From contig NZ_JAHUTN010000001.1 in assembly GCF_019209935.1 (NCBI RefSeq), positions 372,001-436,000 on the forward strand: a DNA stretch of 64,000 nucleotides, given 5' to 3'. Source of the stretch: Corynebacterium sp. TAE3-ERU16 (GTDB taxonomy: Bacteria > Actinomycetota > Actinomycetes > Mycobacteriales > Mycobacteriaceae). The notes below the pieces were generated by a model. That model was not told the origin of the DNA. It ran no database searches and saw nothing but the letters and a program-made list of their open reading frames with translations. Both the position numbers and the translations under genes were made by a program. Positions 41,381-49,352 of the stretch are shown piece after piece; position 1 is the stretch's first letter; the number at the start of each line of letters is the position of its first letter.

Positions 41381-43318
41381 GTGACTTCCCCGAATCCCGG
41401 TACCACGCGGTCGATCGCGATCATCGGCGCCGGGCCGCGCGGCACGTCGGTGCTGGAGCGGCTCGGCGCCGCCCTGCACGAAGCACCCGGACACGTGCCC
41501 CTGGACGTGCACCTCATCGATGATTCCCAGCACGGCTCCGGCGAGGTCTGGCGCACCGACCAGGCGGGTGAGCTGTGCATGAACACCCTCGCCGGTGCGG
41601 TCACGATGTTCACGGAACCCGGCTCGACGGTGTCGGCCCCCGTACGGCGGGGACCGACGCTCTACGAGTGGATCCAGCTGCTGCGCGGGGAGAACCCCGA
41701 CGAAGCGGGGATCGACCCGGACGTCGCCCGGGTGTTCCGGCGGCACCGGCCCGCCCCGGCGGTGGCGGTCGCGTTCGCCGACGAGCTGCGCGCCACGCGC
41801 CCCGAATCGAATCCGAGCCGCCGCCTCTACGGCGCGTACCTCCGGTGGTTCCTCGACGTGACCCGGCACCGGCTTCCCCCGCAGGTCACGCTCCACCACC
41901 ACCACAGCCGCGCGGTGGCGCTCACCGCGGCCAATGACGGAACCGACGGGATCACGCTCGCGGACGGCTCGGTGGTCCGGGCGGGTGCGACGATCCTCGC
42001 CCCCGGGTGGCAGCTCTCTGTGCCGGACGACGCGGACCAGCTCTGCGCATCGGACGACCTGAAGTGGATCAGGCCCGGTAATCCCGCCGACCAGCGGCTG
42101 GACCTGATCGACCCGGGAGACACCGTGCTGGTCCGTGGCCTGGGAATGGGATTCTTCGACGCGATGATCCTCCTCACCGCGGGCCGCGGCGGGCGATTCG
42201 TGGACGACCCCGCGACGCGCTCCGGCCTGCGGTACGTCCCCTCCGGCCGCGAACCGCGGATCGTCGCGGCATCGGGCCGTGGCTACCCGCTGTTCCCGAA
42301 GTCCGAGTACCACTCGCTGCCGCCCCGCATGCCGCACGCCAGACTGCATGCCGTCGTCCGGGCTCTCTCCGCCGGCGACACGCCGATCGATTTCGACCGG
42401 CAGGTGTGGCCCGCCGTCGCCCGGGACGCCCACGAGGCCCACCACCGTGCCCTGCAGCGGATGCGGCCCGACCTGACCGTGGATCCGGCGGACATCGCCG
42501 AACTCATCGACGACACCCCGGTGGCGGACCTGCCCCGGGTGCTGGCCGCGCGGGTCCCCGGCGTACCCGTGTTCGACCCCGTGGCCGAGGCCGACCCGCT
42601 GGCCGCCCGCGGGATCACCGGGCCGATGTCCCCCGGGGAGTTCACCGCCGCCGTCGCGGACGGTCTGGCGGCGGACATCGCCCACGCCGCTGCGGGCCGG
42701 GACAGTGCGTGGAAGGAGGGGATGTGGTCGATCGCGTCGGCGCGCAAGACCGTCTCGGTCCTCGGGGCGAACGGCCGCTACACGCCATCATCCCGGCGCG
42801 GCCGCTACGCCTGGATGATGGCGCTGGGCAGGATGGCGGGCTCCGGTCCCCCGGCCTTCCGCACCCGGGAGCTGCTCGCCCTGGTCGACGCCGGTGTCGT
42901 GTCCTTCCTCGGGGCGCACCCCACCGTCGGGGTGACCGGCGGCGCGTACCGGATGCACTCCCCCACCACCGGCCGGGCGGTCACCGCGCGGGTGCTCCTC
43001 GACGCCCGCCTCCCGGCGCCCGATGTGCGCACCACCGCCGACCCGCTCATGCGGCATCTGCTGCAGCAGGGCCGGATCAGGGTGTTCCGCCTGTCCGACG
43101 GTTCGACGACCCCCTCCCCGGAGGTCGATCCGGTGACGCAGCGGGTGGTCACCGCCGGCGGGACACCGGATCCGCGGCTCCACCTCATCGGGATCCCCAC
43201 CCACGCCCAGATGCCGGACACCACGATCAGTCCGATGCCGGGCACCGACGCGACGCTGCTGCAGACGACCGATGCCGCCGCCGTGCACGCCCTCGCGGCG
43301 GTGTCGGGGCGGGGCTAG
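41381..43318 (+). CDS. FAD/NAD(P)-binding protein
   Basis: A 645-residue protein with an N-terminal Rossmann nucleotide-binding fold (SIAIIGAGPRGTSVLERLGA, about 10-29), typical of the FAD-NAD(P)-binding family (PF13454-like). A second dinucleotide motif is near 250 (VLVRGLGMGFFDAMILLTAG). These proteins are found widely in actinobacteria and are thought to be oxidoreductases of unknown substrate. It starts at GTG 41381 shortly after pepN and converges with the SDR gene, overlapping its end by four bases. Confidence 0.87.
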   Translation: MTSPNPGTTRSIAIIGAGPRGTSVLERLGAALHEAPGHVPLDVHLIDDSQHGSGEVWRTDQAGELCMNTLAGAVTMFTEPGSTVSAPVRRGPTLYEWIQLLRGENPDEAGIDPDVARVFRRHRPAPAVAVAFADELRATRPESNPSRRLYGAYLRWFLDVTRHRLPPQVTLHHHHSRAVALTAANDGTDGITLADGSVVRAGATILAPGWQLSVPDDADQLCASDDLKWIRPGNPADQRLDLIDPGDTVLVRGLGMGFFDAMILLTAGRGGRFVDDPATRSGLRYVPSGREPRIVAASGRGYPLFPKSEYHSLPPRMPHARLHAVVRALSAGDTPIDFDRQVWPAVARDAHEAHHRALQRMRPDLTVDPADIAELIDDTPVADLPRVLAARVPGVPVFDPVAEADPLAARGITGPMSPGEFTAAVADGLAADIAHAAAGRDSAWKEGMWSIASARKTVSVLGANGRYTPSSRRGRYAWMMALGRMAGSGPPAFRTRELLALVDAGVVSFLGAHPTVGVTGGAYRMHSPTTGRAVTARVLLDARLPAPDVRTTADPLMRHLLQQGRIRVFRLSDGSTTPSPEVDPVTQRVVTAGGTPDPRLHLIGIPTHAQMPDTTISPMPGTDATLLQTTDAAAVHALAAVSGRG

Positions 43319-44031
43319 CGGTCGGCCAGCTCGATGCGGGGTCGGACCGCGATGTCGGTGAGCTGCGTGGTCGGCCCCGCGGTGACGGCGAGGCGGACCG
43401 CGGCGGCGACCTCAGCGGGCTCGATGTAGTGCGCGGGGGTGTAGGTTCCGCCCGCGGACTCGACGATGCCCCGCAGCATCGGGGTGTCGGTCGGACCGGG
43501 GGCGACGCTGCTGACCCGCACCCCGGCGCCCGCCTCCTCCTTGCGCAGGCTGTCCGCCAGACCGCGCAGCGCGTGCTTGGTGGCGGTGTACACCGTCGTG
43601 CCCGGATGCGCCCCGTTGCCCGCCCCGGAGTTGATGAACACCACGTTTCCCCCGGCCGCCCGGAGCGCCGGCAGCAGCCGGCGGGTGAGCTCCGCCGGCA
43701 CCACGACGTTCAGGTCGAGCATGCTCCGCCACTGCTCCGGGGTGGCCTGCTCCACCGAGAACCTGTGTCCGACCGCCGCGGCGTGCACCACCACGTCGAC
43801 GCGGGGCAGGTCCAGGACCTCACGCAGTCCGGCGCCCGGCCCGGCGTCGAGGAGCTCCGCGACGAGGTCGCAGCGCAGTGCGCGCACGTGGTCGAGCGCA
43901 TCGAGCTCTCCCAGCGCGGCCTCGTCCCGCCCGAGGGCGAGGACATCGAAGTCGGGCATGAGGATGTCGACGACGGCTCGACCGATTCCACCCGTCGCCC
44001 CGGTGATGACTGCCACAGATCGGTTGCTCAT
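43315..44031 (-). CDS. Short-chain dehydrogenase/reductase
   Basis: A 238-residue classical SDR: cofactor loop TGATGGIG (10-17), Asn-containing strand, and the catalytic YTATKHA (Tyr and Lys) with an upstream Ser (FINSGAGNGAHPG). The substrate is not predictable from the sequence. It is convergent with the FAD protein and divergent from the MscS gene. Confidence 0.9.
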   Translation of the reverse strand: MSNRSVAVITGATGGIGRAVVDILMPDFDVLALGRDEAALGELDALDHVRALRCDLVAELLDAGPGAGLREVLDLPRVDVVVHAAAVGHRFSVEQATPEQWRSMLDLNVVVPAELTRRLLPALRAAGGNVVFINSGAGNGAHPGTTVYTATKHALRGLADSLRKEEAGAGVRVSSVAPGPTDTPMLRGIVESAGGTYTPAHYIEPAEVAAAVRLAVTAGPTTQLTDIAVRPRIELADR

Positions 44032-44078
44032 GGCCCCCAGCCTAACGCCCGTGCCCGCACCCGGTAGGTTCTTAAGGC

Positions 44079-45044
44079 GTGAAGGATACGTTGCGGCATG
44101 TTTTCAGGGACAAGCACGGGCTGAACACCGACGGACTGATCGACATGGCCATCGCGGTCGGACTGATCCTCGTCGTGGCCGTCGGGATCCAGTGGACGTT
44201 GATCATCCTCATCAGGCGGGCCTCGAGGCACGCGATCGAACGCGGCCCGGGACACTCGCTGTTCGGTGAGTCGGTGGCGCTCGTCCCCGAGGGGACGCGC
44301 GACAGGCAACGTCGGGAGGCCAGGATCACGACGCTGTCATCCGTGGCGCGCTCCGCCGTCGCGATCTTCGTGTGGGGATGGGCGGGCCTGGCGATCCTGT
44401 CGGAGCTGGGGGTGCAGGTCGGCCCCCTGATCGCCTCAGCCGGCGTCGCGGGTGTCGCCCTGGGTTTCGGTGCGCAGTCCCTGGTGAAGGACTTTCTCTC
44501 CGGGATCTTCATGCTCATCGAGGACCAGTACGGGGTCGGGGACTCCATCGACGTCGGGGACGCCGTGGGCACGGTCGAGGCGGTGTCCCTGCGGCTGACG
44601 ACCATCCGCGACGTGGACGGCACCCTGTGGTTCGTCCGCAACGGACTGATCCAGCGGGTCGGTAACTCCACCAAGGGCCACGCCGTCGCACGCGTCGACG
44701 TTCCCGTCGGCCTGTCCAACGATGTCGAGGACGCCAAGAAGGCCATCGGCGACTCCGCCCGCGCCGCCGCCGCGAGTGAGGCCCTGAAGGACTCCGTCCT
44801 CGGCGATCCCGAGGTGGACGGGGTGCACGCACTGGCGGTGGATCACATGCTGATCCGGGTCCGGGCGAAGGTCGCCGCAGGCACCCAGTGGGCCGTGCGC
44901 CGCGAGCTACTCGGCCGGATCATCACCGACCTGCAGAAGCGGGGTATCTCGACGCCGTACCCCAACGGCATCGGCATCAGCGCCGAGCCGTCCACCACCG
45001 ACGGAACCGCGGGCCCGTCCGGCCCCGCGGCGGAGGAGAGATGA
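44079..45044 (+). CDS. MscS-family mechanosensitive channel
   Basis: A 321-residue channel that opens on membrane tension to release solutes during hypo-osmotic shock. Three transmembrane helices are visible (about 20-45, 85-107, and the pore helix GVALGFGAQSLVKDFLSGIF near 125-150), followed by the beta domain (EDQYGVGDSIDVGDAVGTVE) and an alpha/beta C-terminal part. The acidic/Pro-Ala tail is disordered. In corynebacteria such channels also export glutamate under stress. The next gene starts one base after its stop. Confidence 0.92.
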   Translation: MKDTLRHVFRDKHGLNTDGLIDMAIAVGLILVVAVGIQWTLIILIRRASRHAIERGPGHSLFGESVALVPEGTRDRQRREARITTLSSVARSAVAIFVWGWAGLAILSELGVQVGPLIASAGVAGVALGFGAQSLVKDFLSGIFMLIEDQYGVGDSIDVGDAVGTVEAVSLRLTTIRDVDGTLWFVRNGLIQRVGNSTKGHAVARVDVPVGLSNDVEDAKKAIGDSARAAAASEALKDSVLGDPEVDGVHALAVDHMLIRVRAKVAAGTQWAVRRELLGRIITDLQKRGISTPYPNGIGISAEPSTTDGTAGPSGPAAEER

Positions 45045-45045
45045 C

Positions 45046-45444
45046 ATGGCGGAGAATCAGCCGAGCAGCTTCTACGGGGCCGTCGGAGGTGAAGAGACCT
45101 TCTCGACGATCGTGCACCGTTTCTACCTGCAGGTGCGCGAGGACGATCTCATCGGGCCGATGTACCCGCACGACGACTGGGAGGGAGCGGAGGCGCGCCT
45201 GAAATGGTTCCTGGCCCAGTACTGGGGCGGCCCGCAGACCTTCAGCGAGAACCGCGGACACCCACGGCTCCGGATGCGCCACCACCCGTTCGCGATCGGC
45301 GTCGCGGAGCGGGACCGCTGGCTGGAGATGATGGCCGCGGCCATCGACACCGTCGACGAGGAGACGCTACCCGCCCCGTACCGCGCGGCCCTGTGGGAGC
45401 ACATGGTGCGTGTCGCGGACATGCTGGTCAACCGGTTCGACTGA
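45046..45444 (+). CDS. glbO: Truncated haemoglobin O
   Basis: A 132-residue group II truncated haemoglobin that binds oxygen and may scavenge NO. Visible: FYGAVGGEETFSTIVHRFY (12-30) with the CD1 Tyr near 26, WFLAQYWGGPQTFSENRGHP, and the proximal His within RMRHHPFAIGV. The ATG overlaps the MscS gene region closely. The same gene order context (pepN ... glbO) occurs in M. tuberculosis (Rv2467, Rv2470). Confidence 0.95.
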   Translation: MAENQPSSFYGAVGGEETFSTIVHRFYLQVREDDLIGPMYPHDDWEGAEARLKWFLAQYWGGPQTFSENRGHPRLRMRHHPFAIGVAERDRWLEMMAAAIDTVDEETLPAPYRAALWEHMVRVADMLVNRFD

Positions 45445-45472
45445 GCGCGGCCCGGGCTCAGCGCCCCCGGAG

Positions 45473-46132
45473 TCAGAATTGGAGGACCGACTGCCGGGTG
45501 CTGCGGTAGACGGTGCCGAACGGGGCGTCCACCCGCACCCAGGTCCCGGTGCCGGAGACCCGCAGGTGACGCGGGATGGACTCGGGCGCCGCGGCCCCCG
45601 GGATCAGCCCGAGGGAGGTGCAGGTGAACACCATGCGCATCGTTATCTCCGCGGCACCGGGGTCCCCGGCGGAATCCGCGCCGGCACCGTCGGATGCGGT
45701 GACGGTGAGCACCGTCTGGTCGAGCAGGGACTGCGGCGGTCCGAGCGGCCCGGAGAACTGGCGTGCGAGTGCCTGCCCCTGATCCGCGAGCTGCCGCACG
45801 ACCGTCACCGGGAGGGTGTCGAGGAGGGTGAAGCCGCCGGCCGGAGGCAGTGCCCCGGGCCACGCGATGTCACGGGCCGCACCGATCTCGGTGCGCCCCT
45901 CGGCGAGAGCGTCCCGGAGGTCGGAGGCCCGCACGACGGCTCCGTCCCGCCCGGCGGTGCCCTCGACCCGGCGCGCCGCGATCACGTCGAACGGGGTGGT
46001 GACGAACACGTCGACGCTGCCGTCCCCCCGCTGCCGGAAGCGGGCCGAGGCGTCCGCGTCGATGCCGGTGGCCCGTGACAGCAGCGCCCGCAGCCCCTCG
46101 GCCCCGGCGGTGACGGTGAGCGTCTCGGTCAC
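45473..46132 (-). CDS. Conserved actinobacterial hypothetical protein
   Basis: A 219-residue protein from GTG 46132 with a GGAGGAGGG site. It is mostly strands and turns with few charged clusters. Repeated segments (VDVFVTTPFDVIAARRV; LPVTVVRQLADQGQALARQ; GTWVRVDAPFGTVYRSTR) suggest a beta-rich fold. It overlaps the thioesterase stop by four bases, so the two are co-translated. Position and pairing match Rv2474c/Rv2475c of M. tuberculosis. No function is known. Confidence 0.8.
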   Translation of the reverse strand: MTETLTVTAGAEGLRALLSRATGIDADASARFRQRGDGSVDVFVTTPFDVIAARRVEGTAGRDGAVVRASDLRDALAEGRTEIGAARDIAWPGALPPAGGFTLLDTLPVTVVRQLADQGQALARQFSGPLGPPQSLLDQTVLTVTASDGAGADSAGDPGAAEITMRMVFTCTSLGLIPGAAAPESIPRHLRVSGTGTWVRVDAPFGTVYRSTRQSVLQF

Positions 46133-46608
46133 TCGTGACCCTCCTCCGTCGCATCGGCCGCACCGGCGACATCGGTGCCGGCCGCCCGGCTGAGCACCTT
46201 GAGCTCGTTGGCGGTGATGGCCCGCGGTGTGGCGGTCTTGAGGTCCACGGCGATCTGGACGCACTCGATGACGCAGGCGACGGTGCCGTGCCGGTCGATG
46301 ATCGACTGGCTGGTGGTGAAGGACGTCCGTCCGACCCGGGTCACCCGGGTCTCGACGACGACGGTGGAGGTGTCCGGGAGGATCGGGCTCATGTAGCTGG
46401 CGTCGAGCCGGCGGATGAACACGGCGGGCACGTCGTGGCCGCGACCGATGAACTCCTCCAGCGCGAAGATGTTCCGGGCCTCCTGCGCCAGCTCGATGTA
46501 GGCGGCGTTGTTGAGATGGCCGAAGCGGTCGAAGTCGGACCACCGGACGTGCACCTCAGCGGTGTGGACGGGGGCGCTGCCGGTGTTGCGGTCACTGCTG
46601 TTGGCCAT
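46129..46608 (-). CDS. Acyl-CoA thioesterase, hotdog fold
   Basis: A 159-residue 4-hydroxybenzoyl-CoA-thioesterase-type hotdog protein. The signature VRWSDFDRFGHLNNAAYIEL (about 22-41) contains the catalytic Asp and the HLNN turn. A Val-Thr-rich strand (STVVVETRVTRVGRTSF) follows. It would hydrolyse acyl-CoA thioesters; chain-length preference is unknown. Rv2475c is the likely counterpart. ATG 46608 is preferred over an upstream frame extension that lacks homology-like sequence. Confidence 0.9.
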   Translation of the reverse strand: MANSSDRNTGSAPVHTAEVHVRWSDFDRFGHLNNAAYIELAQEARNIFALEEFIGRGHDVPAVFIRRLDASYMSPILPDTSTVVVETRVTRVGRTSFTTSQSIIDRHGTVACVIECVQIAVDLKTATPRAITANELKVLSRAAGTDVAGAADATEEGHE

Positions 46609-46752
46609 GTGTTCGGGGATCCTTCCGTGCGGGTGTGTCGCGGACCTGCGGGCTGCGGGCCCGGCTGGTGGCCTCTGGAACACCAATCTATACCCGCCGA
46701 GGGATCGGCACGACGATTTCATTTCAACATCAAAAGCATACTGAACGTCTCG

Positions 46753-46792
46753 GGCCCCGCACGGTCGGGGGTGTCTCCGATCGTGCGGGGCC
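46753..46792 (-). terminator. Hairpin terminator after ettA
   Basis: GGCCCCGCACG and CGTGCGGGGCC pair around an 18-base loop, 45 bases beyond the ettA stop. Confidence 0.75.
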
Positions 46793-46836
46793 GGGAGGGG
46801 GTGAGCGCCGCCGGGCGGTGTCACGTCACCGCGGGA

Positions 46837-48507
46837 TCAGCGGGTGAGCTTGCGGTGCGTCACGCGCGAGGGGCGGGCGGCCTCGGCACCGAGGCGCTCG
46901 ACCTTGTTCTTCTCGTACTCCTCAAAGTTGCCCTCGAACCAGAACCACTGCCCCTCGGAGACGTTGCCCTCCCACGCGAGGATGTGGGTACAGGTGCGGT
47001 CCAGGAACCAGCGGTCGTGGGAGATGACCACGGCACAGCCGGGGAACTGCACGAGTGCGTTCTCCAGGGAGGACAGGGTCTCGACGTCCAGGTCGTTGGT
47101 GGGCTCGTCCAGCAGAATCAGGTTTCCGCCCTGCTTCAGGGTCAGCGCCAGGTTCAGCCGGTTGCGCTCACCACCGGAGAGCACCTTCGCCGGCTTCTGC
47201 TGGTCCGGCCCCTTGAAACCGAAGGCGGACAGGTAGGCGCGGGACGGCATCTCGTTCTGGCCGACGACGATGTGGTCCAGACCGTCGGAGACGACCTCCC
47301 AGACGGTCTTCTCTCCGTCGATGTTCTCGCGGTTCTGGTCGACGTAGGACAGCTTCACGGTCTGTCCGACGTTGACCTCGCCGGAGTCCGGCTCCTCGAG
47401 CCCGACGATCGTCTTGAATAGCGTGGACTTACCGACACCGTTGGGCCCGATGACGCCGACGATGCCGTTGCGCGGCAGGGTGAAGGAGAGATCCTTGATC
47501 AGGACGCGCCCGTCGAAGCCCTTGGTCAGGTTCTTCGCCTCGACGACCTGGTTGCCCAGGCGCGGCGGGGTGGGGATCTGGATCTCCTCGAAGTCGAGCT
47601 TCTTGTACTTCTCGGCCTCGGTGGCCATCTCCTCGTAGCGCGCGAGACGGGCCTTGTTCTTGGCCTGACGTGCCTTCGCGCCGGAGCGGACCCAGGCCAG
47701 CTCCTCCTTCAGGCGCTTCTGCAGCTTCTGGTCCTTCTTGCCGGCGACCTCGAGGCGCTTGGCCTTGGTCTCCAGGTAGGTGGAGTAGTTGCCCTCGTAG
47801 GGGTAGAGCTTGCCGCGGTCGACCTCACAGATCCACTGCGCGACATGGTCGAGGAAGTACCGGTCGTGGGTCACGGCGAGAACCGCGCCCGGGTACTTGG
47901 CCAGGTGCTGCTCCAGCCAGAGCACGCTCTCGGCGTCGAGGTGGTTCGTGGGCTCGTCGAGCAGCAGCAGATCCGGCTCGGACAGCAGCAGCTTCGCGAG
48001 TGCGACGCGGCGGCGCTCACCACCGGAGAGATGGGTGACGGGCTCGTCGCCGGGCGGGCAGCGCAGGGCGTCGAGCGCCTGGTCGATCTTCGAGTCGATC
48101 TCCCACGCGTCCGCGGCGTCCAGTGCCTCCTGGAGCTTGCCGAACTCCTCCATCAGCTCATCGGAGTAGTCCGTGGCCATCTCCTCGGCGACGGCCTCGT
48201 AGCGCTGCTTCTTCTCGAAGATCTCGCCGAGGCCCTCCTCGACGTTCTCGCGGACGGTCTTGTCCTCGTTCAGCGGCGGCTCCTGCAGCAGAATGCCGAC
48301 GGTGGAGCCCGGATCGATGAATGCCTCACCGTTCGACGGCTGGTCGAGGCCCGCCATGATCTTGAGGATCGATGATTTACCGGCACCGTTCGGGCCGACG
48401 ACACCGATCTTGGCGCCCGGGTAGAAGGCCATGGTGACGTTGTCGAGAATGACCTTGTCCCCGTGTGCCTTACGCACGCTTTTCATCGTGTAGATGAACT
48501 CGCCCAT
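46837..48507 (-). CDS. ettA: Energy-dependent translational throttle protein EttA
   Basis: A 556-residue ABC-F ATPase that binds the ribosomal E site and gates entry into the elongation cycle according to ATP/ADP level. There are two ABC cassettes: Walker A GPNGAGKSS (38-46) with signature LSGGERRRVALAKLL and LLLLDEPTNHLD, and GPNGVGKSTL (about 355) with LSGGERNRLNLAL and LILLDEPTNDLD. The linker (about 240-320) carries the P-site tRNA interaction motif and the arm specific to EttA. The C-terminal end is short. No transmembrane segments are present. Rv2477c is the mycobacterial equivalent. Confidence 0.96.
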   Translation of the reverse strand: MGEFIYTMKSVRKAHGDKVILDNVTMAFYPGAKIGVVGPNGAGKSSILKIMAGLDQPSNGEAFIDPGSTVGILLQEPPLNEDKTVRENVEEGLGEIFEKKQRYEAVAEEMATDYSDELMEEFGKLQEALDAADAWEIDSKIDQALDALRCPPGDEPVTHLSGGERRRVALAKLLLSEPDLLLLDEPTNHLDAESVLWLEQHLAKYPGAVLAVTHDRYFLDHVAQWICEVDRGKLYPYEGNYSTYLETKAKRLEVAGKKDQKLQKRLKEELAWVRSGAKARQAKNKARLARYEEMATEAEKYKKLDFEEIQIPTPPRLGNQVVEAKNLTKGFDGRVLIKDLSFTLPRNGIVGVIGPNGVGKSTLFKTIVGLEEPDSGEVNVGQTVKLSYVDQNRENIDGEKTVWEVVSDGLDHIVVGQNEMPSRAYLSAFGFKGPDQQKPAKVLSGGERNRLNLALTLKQGGNLILLDEPTNDLDVETLSSLENALVQFPGCAVVISHDRWFLDRTCTHILAWEGNVSEGQWFWFEGNFEEYEKNKVERLGAEAARPSRVTHRKLTR

Positions 48508-48634
48508 GTTTGTCCCTTAGTGCTTTCTACTAGATTGCGGTCCTGCCCCACGAGGTTACCCCACGGATCCCGGAGACCCCGCGGCACACGGACGGCCACC
48601 GCCTGCCTCCGGCCCGCGGCGTGCCCGGCATCCG

Positions 48635-49207
48635 TCAGAACGGCGGATCCACCTCGGCGTCCACGCCGGATCCGGCGCCGACGAGCTGCCGTCCCGACCG
48701 CGTGTGGGAATCGTCTTCAGGCTTCCGCCCCGGCGCGCCGCCGCCCCCGGCCGCCCCGCTGTCGCCCGCGGTTTCCGCGCGGTGTGCGGGGATGCACCCC
48801 GAGGTCACCCATCCCCCGGTCAACGGCTCCGCGACGATCTCCCCGCCGGGCGTGGTGGACGTGGTGAGGTACCGGTTCAGGTCCGGGCCGATGTGGCTGG
48901 CCCTCAGGACGATCCGCGACCGGTTGCTGTCCGTGTCCGCGTCGGTCCACGTCTCCAGGATCGCGGTCCCGACGACCAACACACTCATCCCCTTCCGGAG
49001 GCAGCGCCGCGCGTGCTCGGCGAGTCTGCCCCAGCACTGCACCTCGATCCAGAGCGTGTCGTAGTCGATCCAGGTCCCCTCCCGGTCCCCGGGGCGCCGC
49101 CGGTTCGCGCAGAGCCGGAACTTGGTGACTCCGTTGCGCTCATTGACGCCGTGATAGGTGGGGTCTGCCCCGATGTTGCCGGTGAGGGTGAAACTGTGCT
49201 GGGCCAT
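48635..49207 (-). CDS. ssb: Single-stranded DNA-binding protein
   Basis: A 190-residue protein with an N-terminal OB fold (HSFTLTGNIGADPTYHGVN, KFRLCANRRRPGD, WIDYDTLWIEVQCWGRLAEH, SVLVVGTAILETW; about 4-110) and a Gly/Ala/Pro-rich flexible tail. The C-terminus is VDAEVDPPF, close to the acidic DDDIPF-type tip that binds partner proteins in SSBs. It lies upstream of ettA, like Rv2478c (the second mycobacterial SSB), so it is probably the paralogue rather than the main replication SSB. Confidence 0.88.
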   Translation of the reverse strand: MAQHSFTLTGNIGADPTYHGVNERNGVTKFRLCANRRRPGDREGTWIDYDTLWIEVQCWGRLAEHARRCLRKGMSVLVVGTAILETWTDADTDSNRSRIVLRASHIGPDLNRYLTTSTTPGGEIVAEPLTGGWVTSGCIPAHRAETAGDSGAAGGGGAPGRKPEDDSHTRSGRQLVGAGSGVDAEVDPPF

Positions 49208-49352
49208 GTGGGTGGTTCCTCTCGGGAGTGGCTGCGGTGTCGTGTACACCGTCACAGTCACACCACCCCGGCAGCGGCGCCGGAGCGTGGGGCCCGCCAC
49301 TGTGCACAACGGGCCCTCCGCACCCGGTCCCCCACAGCCGCGGGGCGACGAC

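Noticed and set aside
42406-44067. 553-residue plus-strand frame across the FAD protein and SDR genes
   Set aside because: It overlaps two real genes in other frames and has Arg/Gly-biased content without motifs.
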